Shown here piece after piece: positions 34,299 to 46,062 of a stretch of 64,000 nt of DNA. Within the stretch, counting starts at the first letter, position 1, and each line of letters begins with the position of its first letter. Both the position numbers and the translations under genes were made by a program. Origin of the DNA: Datura wrightii (Eukaryota; Streptophyta; Magnoliopsida; Solanales; Solanaceae); the NCBI GenBank assembly GCA_035772735.1, contig JASDFA010000007.1, forward strand, positions 39,958,501-40,022,500. Reading direction: 5' to 3'. A model generated the notes under the pieces. That model ran no database searches. It had not been told where the DNA came from and saw only the letters and a list, made by a program, of their open reading frames with translations.

Positions 34299-35441
34299 CA
34301 CCAACACAACTTGATTTTTTATTTAGGTACCCCACCCTTAGTCCCAACTTGATAGCTTGCATTTGCAAATCCTTGTGACTTTTCTTCAATGCTGAAACTC
34401 CTACAAAAAATAAAACTATAATATAAACATAAATAAATAAAAGAAAGTAATAAAATTGGATTGCCTCCCAACAAGCGCCTGATTTAAAGTCACGGCACGA
34501 CGCCATCAAGTTTTACCACTTTTCCTTCCACTTTAAGCTTATGAACTTCACTCCTAATTTCTTTTATAATTTTCTGCTACGCTCAAGGGGTGGTGGTGTA
34601 AACATGAAGGTGGACAAGCAATAGATATCGCATCTTACACTTTTTGACCCTTACGTGGAAAATGTCGTTTTGTCTCTTTGGCATAGAAATATTTAGAATA
34701 TAGGGATATTATTCATCATCTACAAATCTCTTCATAGCTTGGATGACTCTATTTTTAGGTTGGAAACCAAGTACAATATCAAAAACTATTTATAACAAGG
34801 GCCAATACACCCTAACTCTAAATTGTGTGACATCTCACTTTTGTACACCTCTTCAATATCGGCATCAACTAAAAAAAAGTTGAATGGTTGGAATTCCTCT
34901 TTATGCACCACAGGTAGCCATTATCAATGATAATTGGTGGTTGGGCATCAAACACCTCAACTTTTTTATTCAAGTGAGCCTGTAGATTAAGAATATTTGA
35001 GCCAAGTTGGTCTATCTCTTGTCTAAGTTTTGTTCGTTTTTCCATGAAACGTCTCATCTCATTTGGAATTTTCTCATAGAGACCCCATATTCCTCTTATA
35101 ATTTTATGTAAGTATTCATGTTCTCAAAAGCACAAAATTTATTAGAATTATGAAAATAAGGGCTCGGGGAAGGATAACAACACTTAGGATAATTTTTCCA
35201 CAAAGCACCATATATATTACAAGATTGAGATGGTGCATACAACTCTCCCTTGGGAATATATTGGAAATGTTGCCACAAGTGAGGTTCTTTGCAATATACA
35301 CAAGCATCAAAAAAATAAGAATACTTACAGCTCCACCATGTTTCATTCAAATATGCCATACCTTAAATAGATAAAATAAAATAAAAATCTAATTTAGAAA
35401 AATAATTAATTTTTAAGTCCCCGACAACGGCAACAAAAACT
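34299..35441 (-). mobile_element. Interior remnant of a small Athila-like element
   Basis: Minus-strand interior: primer site at 35418-35435; two short open frames with no family I can name (35096-35359, Cys/Trp/Tyr-rich; 34869-35057, coiled-coil-like), then near 34500-34450 the text CAGGCGCTTGTTGGGAGGCAATCC, the marker found after integrase in Athila elements. Only 1.1 kb separates both ends, so gag-pol is absent. The 3' LTR is missing. Confidence 0.6.
35418..35435 (-). promoter_or_regulatory. Primer binding site (tRNA-Asp, decayed)
   Basis: Plus strand TCCCCGACAACGGCAACA against the tRNA-Asp end TCCCCGGCAACGGCGCCA, three differences, six bases from the LTR edge TGATG at 35442. Confidence 0.75.
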
Positions 35442-36824
35442 TGATGCGTTCAAGCATACACAGTCATCAAGTAATATAGAATGGTTAAGTCCAGATATCA
35501 TAAGCAAAAGGACTTGTCGATTAACTATTTACTAAATTAAACTTATATTAGTTATATATTCAAGCGATAAAATCTAAAGATATTACCTTGAATCAACTAA
35601 CTAAAAATAATGGAAAATAACTAAAGAACAATTAACCAGATGAAGAGCAAATTTTTATGTAATCAATAAAATGAAATCGATCTAGGAGTATGGATTCGCT
35701 AGCAATCATGTAGAGTAATCACTTGAACTAACTTTAATATTTATCGGGTTATTAGTGCAGGTTAATATTACTTAATTGAGCATCTTTTTAATAACTCTAA
35801 GGCTAACCGACTATCCCTAACGCCTATATTTCTATGATCATCGGATAATAGTGAAGTGCATGTAAGATTTTTTCTGCATCAACTAAGTAAGGCTAAAGGA
35901 TATATTGCTATCCTCATTAGCGAATTGATCCTTTTCCTATAAGATTCACGAGTAAGTTCTATTTATTCTTATTACACTCGCAATTCCCTCTTTAAAGTCC
36001 AACTAACGAGCCATAGATGATAAGTCAATTGTTTCATCTAATAATCAAATAATTAAGATCAAGAATAAATAAGTAACCATATGAGTTGTAGCATGACAAT
36101 AAGTATTTAACAAGTCAATTCATATTCACAAACAACAATCGTGCAACTACCATAATCCTAGAATGAGAAGTTTGGCTCTACATAGATATAAAAAAATTAC
36201 AACAAATCATCCAAAGAAAAACATAAAAATAAATAATATAGAGAAGAAAAGATGAAACCTAAATTCTCTGGCCTCCACGGTGGCTCCTAGCTCTTCTCCG
36301 GTCAAAAGTTATGTTTCAAGATGTTTTTAATGACTATTTAAAGTGTAGGGAAAAGCCCATACAAAAATCGTGTTCAAAATAAATTGAGAAATAAAAAATC
36401 AATTTTGAGATGGCTCAGGCTCACTACGCCATCAGTACTGCCAGACCACATAATTTCCTCTGGCAAATATTTTCCCTCTGGCATGCGCCACCATACATCA
36501 CGTCAATTGCATTTTAGCAGCATGTAATCGCTACTTGCTTCACTTATCCTTGCTACTTCCTTTGCATGTAATCATACATGTAATGATTGTCTCATCATGA
36601 GGCGATCATTACATGTAATGATTAACTGTTTTCTTCTCCTCCCATTATTTTTATTCTTCTTTTTATTTATTGTTTCTCGAGATTTCTTTATTTTCCTCAT
36701 GCTTTATTCCTACAAAATCAAATATAATATTTAGCATAAAATAATATAACTAATACTCAAAAGATAATTAAAAATACTAAAATGTGAAGCAAATAATAAC
36801 TAAATATATGTATTTTTGCCCGAA
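35442..36824 (-). repeat. Athila-like LTR, minus orientation
   Basis: Begins TGATGCGTTC next to the tRNA-Asp site. About 1.4 kb, AT-rich, non-coding, with a near-palindromic repeat of ACATGTAATGATTG/ATTACATGTAATGATT near 36575-36630. It abuts broken gypsy RT near 36824; no clear terminal CA or target duplication there. Confidence 0.7.
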
Positions 36825-37190
36825 TAGTTGTAACCTTGTTCAACTGATGGTAGTCGATGCACATCCACATACTCCCGTCCTTCTTATTAACAAACAACAT
36901 AGGAGCACCCCATGGGAAGACACTCGGATGGATAAACCCCTTACTATGCGGGTGTTGCAACTATAATTTTAGCTCCCTCAACTCATTGATGTCGTCCGAT
37001 ATGGTAGAATATAAATAGGACGAGTTCCTGGCTTTAAATCAATGCAAAAGTCAATGTCATGTTCTAGAGATATGCTAGGCAAATCCAAAAAAAACACCTA
37101 TAAGAACTCCTGAACAATCGAAACTGACTTTATAGGTGGAATCTCTGCACTACTATCCCGAACATGGGCTAAATACGCTAAAACCCCTTC
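36825..37190 (-). pseudogene. Element C: N-terminal RT fragment
   Basis: Minus strand. Reads HDIDFCIDLKPGTRPI, IRVSSHG/PWGAPMLFVNKKDGS (frame differs) and CIDYHQLNKVTT, then is cut at the LTR edge. This is the start of a gypsy RT of a family different from A, B and D (DGSMWMCIDY type). Confidence 0.8.
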
Positions 37191-37600
37191 TCTATTAACT
37201 TCGAGGCATGAATAAATTATATGATTTTCTTAGGAGTAGGCTACAATCACCTTTTCTCTCGATCCTAGGCTCCCCCAGAATTGCTATGGTGACTGTCTTA
37301 GAATGATAGTCCAGAATTTCATGATAGGGAGATAGACAACTCATACCTCGGATGATATCAAAATCTACCACGTCTAAGATAACCAAATCCGCCAAGGTTT
37401 TATACCCCATAAATGATATCAAATAAGAATAATAGACTTGATCAAGTGCATCACATACAAGTCTCAAACTCGTAGCAAAGTAAGCAAACACATAAGAAAA
37501 GGTGGAACCTGAATCAAACAAGGTTGTAACTGTCTGATCACAAACAAGAATCATACCTGTAATGACTACATCTTAAGCCTCCACCTCGGGTCTGCCTAGG
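37191..37600 (-). pseudogene. Element C aspartic protease
   Basis: Open 119-residue piece at 37195-37554. Active site VTTLFDSGSTFSYVFAYFA (D-S-G-S), then FMGYKTLADLVILDVVDFDII and GMSCLSPYHEILDYHSKTV. The order and wording match plant gypsy proteases; a short internal segment after CDALD that relatives have seems to be missing. Confidence 0.85.
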
Positions 37601-39020
37601 AAGGCATAGAAGTGTGCCCCTCCACTTGTATCTAACCTACCTTTTCTGGGTTGTGTACCGCCTCTGCCAGACTGGCTATCCCCATGGTTGGGTTGGGCCC
37701 TACCTCTATCTACTGGGTGGCCACCACCACCCCCCCAAAGCTAAGGACGATCCTTGCTGAATGCACTACCTCTCCTACCTGCCGGCACTGGAGCTTGAAA
37801 AGTCTACTATGGAACAATCTGACCACTCTGCATCTATTTGAAACACCATCTCCGAATGTGACCATACTCGCCACACTCATGATAAACCTTGTCTATGAAA
37901 GGCCTCTGAGCTAAAACCGAAGATATAAGTTTAGCTTCAAAATTTGAACAGATAGGTTGTGCACTTATCTCATGGCCCAAATTATGTTTTATGGCCCCTG
38001 GCAGATCCTATGTTGAAACCTGCAGAGCCGACTGAATGGGGCGTCTATAGTACCCCTAGGGAATTGGGCCCTTAGGAAAGAGCTACTATAGCTGCCCTCT
38101 TTTCAAGCCTTCTTCTTTACATTCCTCATGTATCCCTCCTTCTTCATTCCTTCCACATTCCATACATACACTACCACCTTCTCAAATGTCTTTCCTGAAG
38201 AAACTATCTGCAAGGCTGACAACTAGAGCACCACATTCAGACCCTTCACAAATCGTCTAATCTTCTCCTCCTTTGTAGGCAATAACTGCAGTGCATACCT
38301 GGCCCTCACAGGATGCAACTGAAGATGTCCACATACTCAACACTAGTAAACTCATCTTGTCTCCATTCCTGCAGAGTGTGAGGGACATACTTCTCCAAGA
38401 AAGTGGAATAGAACTAAGTCTAAGTTAATGGCGGTGATCCTGCTGTTCTACACTCCATGAATGCCCTCCACTATAATATGGCATCCCCAATCAGCTGGAA
38501 GGTCCATCCCATACTTCTCTATAACTCTCATCTTGTGAAGCCTCTCATGATAGTTAATAATAAATTCATAAACATCCTCATCCTCGTTTCCATAAAAGGT
38601 GGGAGGCTTCATCTTTATGAACCTCCAGAATAGATCATGTTCCTCCCCAGTTATTACTGGCCTGGTCACCAGCCTCAAGAATATCCCTATGTCAAAAATC
38701 TCATTCATCTAGGGAGCCACAACAACATCATGTTGTACCATTGAATGTTGTCCTGCCGGAGCTACAGGGCTGCTCTATTACCCACCAATTTGCTCAGCAA
38801 GTTTAGTACCTATGCCAAACATCTATGGAAGTCGGAGTGGGAAAAATACCCTCCTGAATCGGTACCACTTCCTCTGCTGCTACCCTATCTACTACGCTTT
38901 CTTGAAGCTCTCAAAGTATAGGAGACTCGGGCCTCTCTCGAGCTGTATCAGCTGTCTGTCCCCCTGCCTCCAGCAGCAGCCGCTCTTTAGATGTGGTCTC
39001 GTCCTTTGCCTTTCGTCATA
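37601..39020 (-). pseudogene. Element C gag
   Basis: Probable start MTKGKGRDHI at 39020. The gag domain is in the open piece 38448-38708 (FWRFIKMKPPTFYGNEDEDVYEFI, HERLHKMRVIEKYGMD), and a CCHC knuckle CYECGEYGHIRRWC lies near 37840-37890. Many stops in between. Unlike Tekay gags in this window it begins with a Gly/Lys/Arg start; the leader and LTR of this element are absent, since sequence from another LTR begins right at 39021. Confidence 0.78.
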
Positions 39021-40525
39021 AAATATGAGTTGTTCATCATAAGCTGAAGTATACTGACCCAAGGTTTTGTAAGTAAAATCATAAAGTGTAACATGTTAGA
39101 AATCTTAAATAAAATCTCATAAATTGATCGATATTTCAAAAATACTATAAAAAATTATATCATAAATCCTAAGCATAAAAAACATGAAACATGAGGAACA
39201 ACGGAAGCTTCTCATAATTGACATACTCCAAGTAAGCATCATGGAGCCCGACTATACCCCTGGTCCGGAGAGTGTCTATACTGTGCCAAGGGTAAGAACC
39301 ATGAAGGCGTGATATTACTCATGATCCTAGTAGCATAAGGAAGACATCTCAACTAGCAAGAACTCCCTAGCCAAGGCGCAAGGGAGACACTCTCAACAGG
39401 CGAGGACCCCTTATCCTACGGTGTAATGTGGTTCTGAGACCTGGGTGCGCTAAACCTTGATCTACTCGATATTAAATACTACTCCCAAAAGCATACATAA
39501 TGCTCATATCATAATCATGAAACATGGGTTTTACATGGACTAGTTTAAAAATATAGTGAGTACATAAATTCCTTGACATATGTGAACTAGCTACAAAAAT
39601 AATGCAGAAAATTAAAGCCATGATACAGAACCTGAAATTCATGCATAATTGAGTAATTCATTATAACTTGAAAATAGAGATTCATGAGAGTTTTTTCTGT
39701 TGAAATAATTTAAAATTGTAAGCATAAATAATAGATAGGATCGTGAGAGAATCAAATTTATAATAAATTCATAGAGTTTTACATAAGAAAGTTCTAACCC
39801 TAGTCATCAAAATCGTAATTGGAGACTTGAAGGAATTGAATTCATGGAATTGAACTTGAAATTAGGCATGAGGGTGGAAGAAATCCCCCATTTATAACCC
39901 CACATACATGGACTTTGATGATTTCTTGCTTAGGCTTGAGACCCCAGAGATTTGAGAAGAAGAAGAACCCTAAATTCTTGAAAGCCTTCAGAGGATGAAT
40001 CTTCAATCTACGTTGTTTGAAAGGAATGAGGGTTTAGGCTTAGTTTAACCCTTAAATACTCCCCTTAAGAAACCCAAAATGACCTCATTTAGGAGTTAAA
40101 AGCATAGAAAGTTTCAAAAGTACCCTTAGAAATTCACACTTAAAAACAGCCCAACAGTGGAACCACACCACGAGTCATTGGTTATCACCGCTACTCGTGG
40201 TACCATCTGTTGCTTGGCCCTCAAATTTTCCATCTTCTGATTATTTATCCCATGACTCATCAAAATGAGTCATTACTTGAACCTACAGTTCGTCACTTCC
40301 CTCGTGGTGACAACAGCCACATTGGCATAGTTTCTAAAACTCTTCCAACAGCTCATCTTAACGACTTGTTACAAGGAATAACGAGTCATCCTAACACTCA
40401 TACGACGGGTCATTGGTTGGAACCATGACTCATCATATGAGTCGTTGCATGGCACTTTTGCTAGTTCCCTATTAAATTCCATTCCAACTCTAGGGTCTAA
40501 TCTTGGAGACTTCTGGGGTGTTACA
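39021..40525 (-). repeat. 3' LTR of element D/F, truncated
   Basis: Right edge GGGGTGTTACA at 40525 is the LTR start on the minus strand, preceded there by the polypurine region. The U5 part is lost where gag of element C begins. ACGACTCAT-type repeats at 40165-40450. Partner is 58094-58976, which overlaps it for about 0.4 kb (39021-39430 and 58610-58976). Confidence 0.75.
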
Positions 40526-41050
40526 TTATCTTCTTCTTGGGAACATTTATCCTAGAACGGAGACTACAAAGCTGAAAAGATAAGGAAAGAGATGCAATTC
40601 AAAAACTAAAAGCTATAAGCTGAATACTGATAGAGTAACTGAATCTGACCTAAGATACATATACTTAACTTAATTCATGAATCATACATGCATACTAAGA
40701 CATGAAAGGAACTAAAAGACATGAAACTAATATGAATAAAGTACTAAGGAGGAAACTAATACCTCATGTTGGAACTAAGCTGGTAATTAAGAGAAGAAGG
40801 TACCTGGCTATCATATCTACTTCAGCTTCCCAAGTAGTTCCCTCTAAAAGTTGGTTCCTCCAAAGGACTTTCACTGAAATGACCTCTTTGCTCCTCAACT
40901 GCTGAACCTAGCAGTCAAGAATCTCAGCTAGAACTTCCTCATAGGTGAGGCTATCCTTCATACCTATACTCTCTATAGACACAACTAGAGCCAAATAGGT
41001 AATGCACTTCTTCAACAATAACATATGGAAAACTAGATGCACCGAAGCTA
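40526..41050 (-). pseudogene. Element D chromodomain and 3' region
   Basis: Next to the LTR the minus strand has the purine-rich AAGAAGAAGATAA tract. Non-coding DNA follows to about 40780. At 40790-41000 broken frames show EGTTWEAEVDMIARY-like and VEVLDCQVQQL-like text, corresponding to the chromodomain of element B. Confidence 0.65.
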
Positions 41051-42030
41051 ACTTGCAGGCAACTCCAACTCATAGGCCACCTTCCCAACATGCCTCAAAA
41101 TCCTGTAAGGACCAACATACTAGGGACTAAGATTCTCCTTCTTGCCAAACCTCATAACTCCCTTCATGGGTGACACCGTCAGAAACACTAAATCATCAAC
41201 CACAAACTCAACCTCTCTCCTCCTAACATCTGCATATGATTTTTGATGACTTAGGCTATTTTCAGCCTTTCCCTAATAAGCTGAACTTTCTCCACAGCCT
41301 CATGAACTGAATATAGTCCTATCAACATAGCCTCGCCTACCTCAAACCATCCAATAGGTGATCTACATATTCGTCCATGAAGAGCCTCAAATGGAGCCAT
41401 CTGAATGTTGGAGTGGTAACTGTTATTGTAGGTAAACTCAATGAGAGGTAAGTGATCATCCCAACTACCATTGAAATAGATCGCGCAAGCTCTCAACATA
41501 TCCTCCAAAGTCTGAATGGTCCAATCAGCTTGACCATTTGTCTGTGGGTGAAAAGTCATGCTAAGCTTCATTTGAGTATCAAGTCCCTTCTGAAATGATC
41601 TCCAAAATTGTGAGGTGAACTGAGTACCCCTATCAAAAATAATGGACAAAGGGATTCCATGCAACTTGAACAACTCATGAATGTAAACTCTAGCTTAGTC
41701 TTCAGTTGAATCTATCATCTTAACTGACAGAAAATGTGTTGACTTAGTCATCTGGTGCATAATCACCCATATCGAATCATGTTGTTGGCGTACGAGGCAA
41801 ACCTATGATGAAATCCATGTTTATCACTTCCCACTTCCAAGTAGAAATACTAATATCCTGTAGCATACCTCCCGGTCTCTGATGCTTAACCTTCATCTGT
41901 TGGCAATTTAGACACTTAGCTACAAATGTTGCAATATCTAGCTTCTTCATGCCATTCCACCAACCCGTAGATCATGGTACATCTAAATGGCACCTGGATT
42001 GATAGAATATCAAGAGCTGTGAGGTTATCT
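41051..42030 (-). pseudogene. Element D integrase
   Basis: The core is open at 41251-41673: IIFDRGTQFT keeps the second Asp, but the catalytic Glu position reads QADWTIQTLE (Glu to Asp). The first Asp region and the zinc-binding end (41700-42000) are broken by frameshifts. C-terminal RFGKK-like part at 41060-41250. Confidence 0.85.
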
Positions 42031-42855
42031 TAAGTCATCCTCATCCGAAACACACAATCGGACCTAATATCGAAGCACACTATCTCCACATCAGGAGAAA
42101 ACCTCCACTTTCTAATTTTGGACAGCTTCCTTCAACTTCACTAGGATAGAGTCCTCATCTTGCTTTTCCTTAACCTCTATCACCATTGAAGATTCTGACC
42201 CATGTTGAACAATGGCACCACCATTTATTGAATCGGTAAAGCAAACCCCTAGCGTGCAAGCCTATGAACATCTCTAGCCAACTCCTTCTTCTCGTCTTCC
42301 ACATGAGCTACACTCCCCATAGAAAACCTACTAAGAGCATCAGCCACTATATTGGCCTTTCCCCAATGACAAAGAACACTCATGTCATAATCATTGAGAA
42401 ACTCAAGCCATATCATTTTCCAAAAATTCAAGTCCTTCTGAGTAAACACATATTGAAGGCTCTTATGGTCCGTGAACACATCAACATGCACCCTACACAA
42501 ATAGTGCCTCTAGATCTTCAAGGACAAACACCACCGCTGCTAACTCAAGGTCATGCATCGGGTAATTCTTCTCATGAGTATTAAGCTATCTTAAGGCATA
42601 AAGCAATGACCTTCCCATGATGCATTAACACACACCATAAGCTAACTCTAGAGGCATCATAATACACTACAAAACCATCCACGCCCTTTGGTAGGGTCAA
42701 AACTGGAGCTAAAGTTAGTTGAGTCTTTACCTCCTGAAAACTCTTCTCACATGCATTAGACCATTGAAATTTGAGTCTTTAACTTCTAAAAACTCTTCCT
42801 ACATGCATCGAACCACTTAAATTTGACCTTCTTCTAGGTCAACCTAGTCAAAGGT
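42031..42855 (-). pseudogene. Element D RNase H
   Basis: Open piece at 42249-42500 has VDVFTDHKSLQYVF, CHWGKANIVADALSR and the MGSVAHVEDEKKEL linker. The N-terminal half (42500-42720) is frameshifted. A 52-bp tandem duplication lies in the region joining it to RT. Confidence 0.85.
42721..42826. repeat. 52-bp tandem duplication inside element D pol
   Basis: GAGTCTTTAC...CATGCATTAGACCA...AAATTTGA at 42721 is repeated at 42773 with several changes (CATGCATCGAACCA). Absent from A and B, so it is private to this copy. Confidence 0.75.
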
Positions 42856-43528
42856 GAGGTAATGGATGAAAATCCCTCTACAAACCTCCTATAGTAAGCA
42901 GCTAGATCCAAAATACTCCTAATGTCAGTAGGATTGAAAGGTTCTAGTTCTTCACTGCCTCTACTTCTGAGAGTCTACATGAACACCCTCGCTAGACACC
43001 ACATGACCAATTAATGCAATTGATCTCAGCCAAAACTCACACTTAGTAAACGACTGACGGTCCTTAAGAGTCTGCAACACAATCCTTAAATGAGCAGCAT
43101 GCTCCTCCTCACTCTAAGAGTATATGAGAATATCATTTATGAAGACAATGAAGAACATATCCAAATACTCTTTATACAACATGTTCATCAAATCCATAAA
43201 ATTTGTAGGAGCATTCATTATTCCAAAAGACATAACTACAAATTCATAGTGATCATACTGAGTCCTGAAGGTTGTCCTTGGAATGTCACACTCCCTAACC
43301 CTGAGCGGATGACAGCCGGATCTGAGGTCTATCTTTGAAAAGTAACTAGCACCCTGAAGATGGTCAAACAAATCATCAATCCTAGGAATGGGATACTTAT
43401 TCTTTATTGTGACTTTGTTCAAATGCCATAGTTGATACACATCCTGATAGAATCATCTTTCTTTGGTAAACGAGGATTGGAGTACCCCACGGGGACTTAC
43501 TAGGCTATATGAAACCCTTATCTAAGAG
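42856..43528 (-). pseudogene. Element D reverse transcriptase
   Basis: Open at 43114-43440: LNKVTIKNKYPIPRIDDLF, SKIDLRSGCHPL, SFGIMNAPTNFMDL and catalytic box VFINDILIYS (Asn for one Asp, as in B). The sequence ends at 43528 at the point corresponding to KGFI in element B, replaced by plus-strand Athila gag. Confidence 0.88.
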
Positions 43529-44490
43529 ATACAATGAGATAGAGGCTTTGTTGAATCTCATGTCAACTAGGAGTCAAGACTGTCAATACTCAGGCAAAGG
43601 TTTTGCAGCAACAAAAGTTCCAGGGAAACTTCAAGTTGATGGTGTGGTTGTAATTCGGTCAAATATCAGTTAGTTGGGAATGTCATCAGCAAGTTAGTGG
43701 CCACACAAGCAGTAAGTCAGGTCCATTAGGTTTATCAAGTTCAGACTCCACCGCCATCATGTGAGGTGTGTGGAGAAAATCATGCTTATTTAGGTTGTCT
43801 ATTAAATTCAGAATCTATCTATTTTGTGGGATAACAAGATCGTAGTGGAGGATTTTCAGGAAACAGTTATAGTCAGGGGTACAAGAATGCAGTTAATCCC
43901 CCATGGGGAGGAAATCTAAACTTTCAAAGACCCTCAGATAACTTTTAGAGAAATAAGGGTAGCAACCTACTAGTTTATTATAGGACACCATGAAGCAATG
44001 GATGGCTCAGAAGACTCAGGTTGTTAATGAGATGCAGAAGTCAATCCATGAGTTGGAGAGACAAGTAGGCCAGTTGGCAATTTAGCAGATAACTAGACCT
44101 CAAGCAACACTTCCAAGTAATACAAAGAAGAACCCCAAGGAGAATGTAAGTGCAATTTCTTTGTGTAGAGGGAAAAAGTTGGGTGAAGTAATACCCAGAG
44201 ACAATAAGGCAGAGGCAGAACAAGTTGTAGAGTCAAAGCAGGAGGTTGGTGAGTTGAATCATTCACAGCCAAAAGCAGTAGATGTTAGATCGCCTCCTCC
44301 ATTTTCACATAGATTTAGAAAGCAGAAGGAGGATGCAACTTGTAAGAAATTTCTAGATGTCTTGAAGTAGGTGCATGTGAATCTACCATTGGTAGAGTAG
44401 TTGCAGGAGGTTACAAAGTACACCAGATATCTTAAGGATATTGTGGATAATAATGAAGGCTCACAGAGTTTGAGACTATGTCCCTCACAG
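43529..44490 (+). pseudogene. Element E gag, C-terminal half
   Basis: Frames shift, but a zinc knuckle CEVCGENHAYLGC is clear near 43760-43800, followed by a Gly/Asn-rich stretch, MAQKTQVVNEMQKSI with the ELERQVGQLA helix, and the open piece 44161-44370 ending KKFLDVLK. This last part leads into protease in Athila elements. Confidence 0.82.
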
Positions 44491-45215
44491 AGGAATGGAA
44501 TTCCTGAGTGAGAAACAAGATTCCACTGATGCTAAAAGACCCTGAGAGTTTCACTATTCCAGTCATCATTGGGAGTAGAGAGGCCAGCTCAGCATTGTGT
44601 GACATGGGTGCAAGAATAAATCTTATGTCTGCATCACTGTTTAGAATATTAGGGTTAAGAGAACCACATCACACTACAGTGACACTACAGTTGGCTGACA
44701 AGTCTATCACTTATACTAACAGCACTATTGAAGATGTGCTGATTAAAATGGGACCATTCATCTTGTCGGTAGAATTTATCATCCTTGACGATGAAGCTGA
44801 TGAAGCAGTGCCCATCATTTTAGGAAGAGGATTCTTGGCTACAGCAGATGCAGTTATAAGGGTGAGGTCAACCAAGATGTTTATGACTGTGGATGGTCAG
44901 GAAGCGGTTTTTGATGTATTTAAGGCAGCACGATTGCCATCCCACTATGAGTTAAAGACCATGATGGAAGTAGACCTTGAAATGTCTACTAAGGGCTTAG
45001 AGTAGTATTTATCACAGGAGGACCCATTGAGGAGAGCTTTGGTATATGAGAAGGAACAGGTGAACAGTTCAGAGGTGACCGAATGTTTAGAAGTCTTGGA
45101 TTCTACCAGCTCCTATATTAAGAGAGGGGCTCCTTTGGAGACACTTGATAAACCATTGACTTGGGAGAAGCTGAAGCCGTCTACTAAGAAGGCGCCAGTT
45201 GTTTGTTGTTGACAT
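44491..45215 (+). pseudogene. Element E aspartic protease
   Basis: Open 165-residue piece at 44508-45005: NKIPLMLKDPESFTIPVIIG, active site LCDMGARINLMS (D-M-G, where relatives have DLGAS), TVTLQLADKSITY, EDVLIKMGPFI and VPIILGRGFLAT. A linker follows (45027-45212) with KPLTWEKLKPS. In intact relatives RT comes next; here the text jumps to integrase near 45215. Confidence 0.9.
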
Positions 45216-46062
45216 TCTTAAGTTGCCTTGATATGCTGACATAGTCAACTTTCTAGTTAGTGGTGTATACCCACCAGATGCAACTCCAGACAAGAAGAGG
45301 AAATTCCTTCATAATAGCATATTCTACATATGGTATAAGTCATTCTTGTACAAAGTAGGGCTAGATCAGCTGGTAAAAAAATGTGTTCCCGAAGCTGAAG
45401 TGCAGCAAATTCTAGAAAGTTTTCACTCCTCACCTTACGGAGGACATCATAAGGGAGATAGGACCGCTGAAAAGGTCCCTCAATCTATATTTTATCGTCC
45501 CACCTTGTTCAAGGATATGTATGTATTTGCAAAAGCTTGTGACAGCAATCAAAGAACAGGGAATATATCGAGAAGGTGGAGATGCCTCAAAGAGGCATTA
45601 TGGAGGTGGAAGTATCTGACTGTTGGGGAATTGACTTCATGGGACCATTCATCCCATCAAATGGAAATAAGTACATCTTGGTAGCCGTGGATTATGTTTC
45701 AAAGTGGGTGGATACTATAGCGTTGCCTACACATGATGCGCAGGCAATAATCAGGTTTCTGAAGAAGAATATCTTTACCCATTTTGGAGCACCCCAAGTT
45801 ATCATCAGTGATAGAGGTACACATTTTTGTAACCAAATAATCAATAATTTATTGGTAAAGTATAATGTGAATCCCAAGGTAGAAATAGTGTATCATCTGC
45901 AGACCAGAGGACAAGAAGAAGTGTCTAATTGAGAAATCAAATAAATTCTCGATAAGACAGCAAGCACAAATTGGAAAGACTGGTCTAGGAAGTTGGATGA
46001 TGCGCTCTGGTCTTACAAGACTGCTTTCAAAACTCCTATTGGCACTTCACCATATAGGTTAG
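45216..46062 (+). pseudogene. Element E integrase, N-terminal and core part
   Basis: Reads ADIVNFLVSGVYPPDATPDK, then FHSSPYGGHHKGDRTAEKV (His pair) and ACDSNQ (second Cys of CxxC changed). The core is open at 45576-45932: CWGIDFMGPF, VAVDYVSKWVDTIALP, VIISDRGTHFCN; the Glu lies in SN*EIK after a stop. It ends with GTSPYR where a solo LTR is inserted (duplication gttag, 46058-46062). Confidence 0.9.

Noticed and set aside
44508..45005. Long protease-like open frame as a host aspartic protease gene
   Set aside because: Flanked by Athila gag and integrase text in element order and ending in the element's linker; the active site is altered. It is the retroelement protease.
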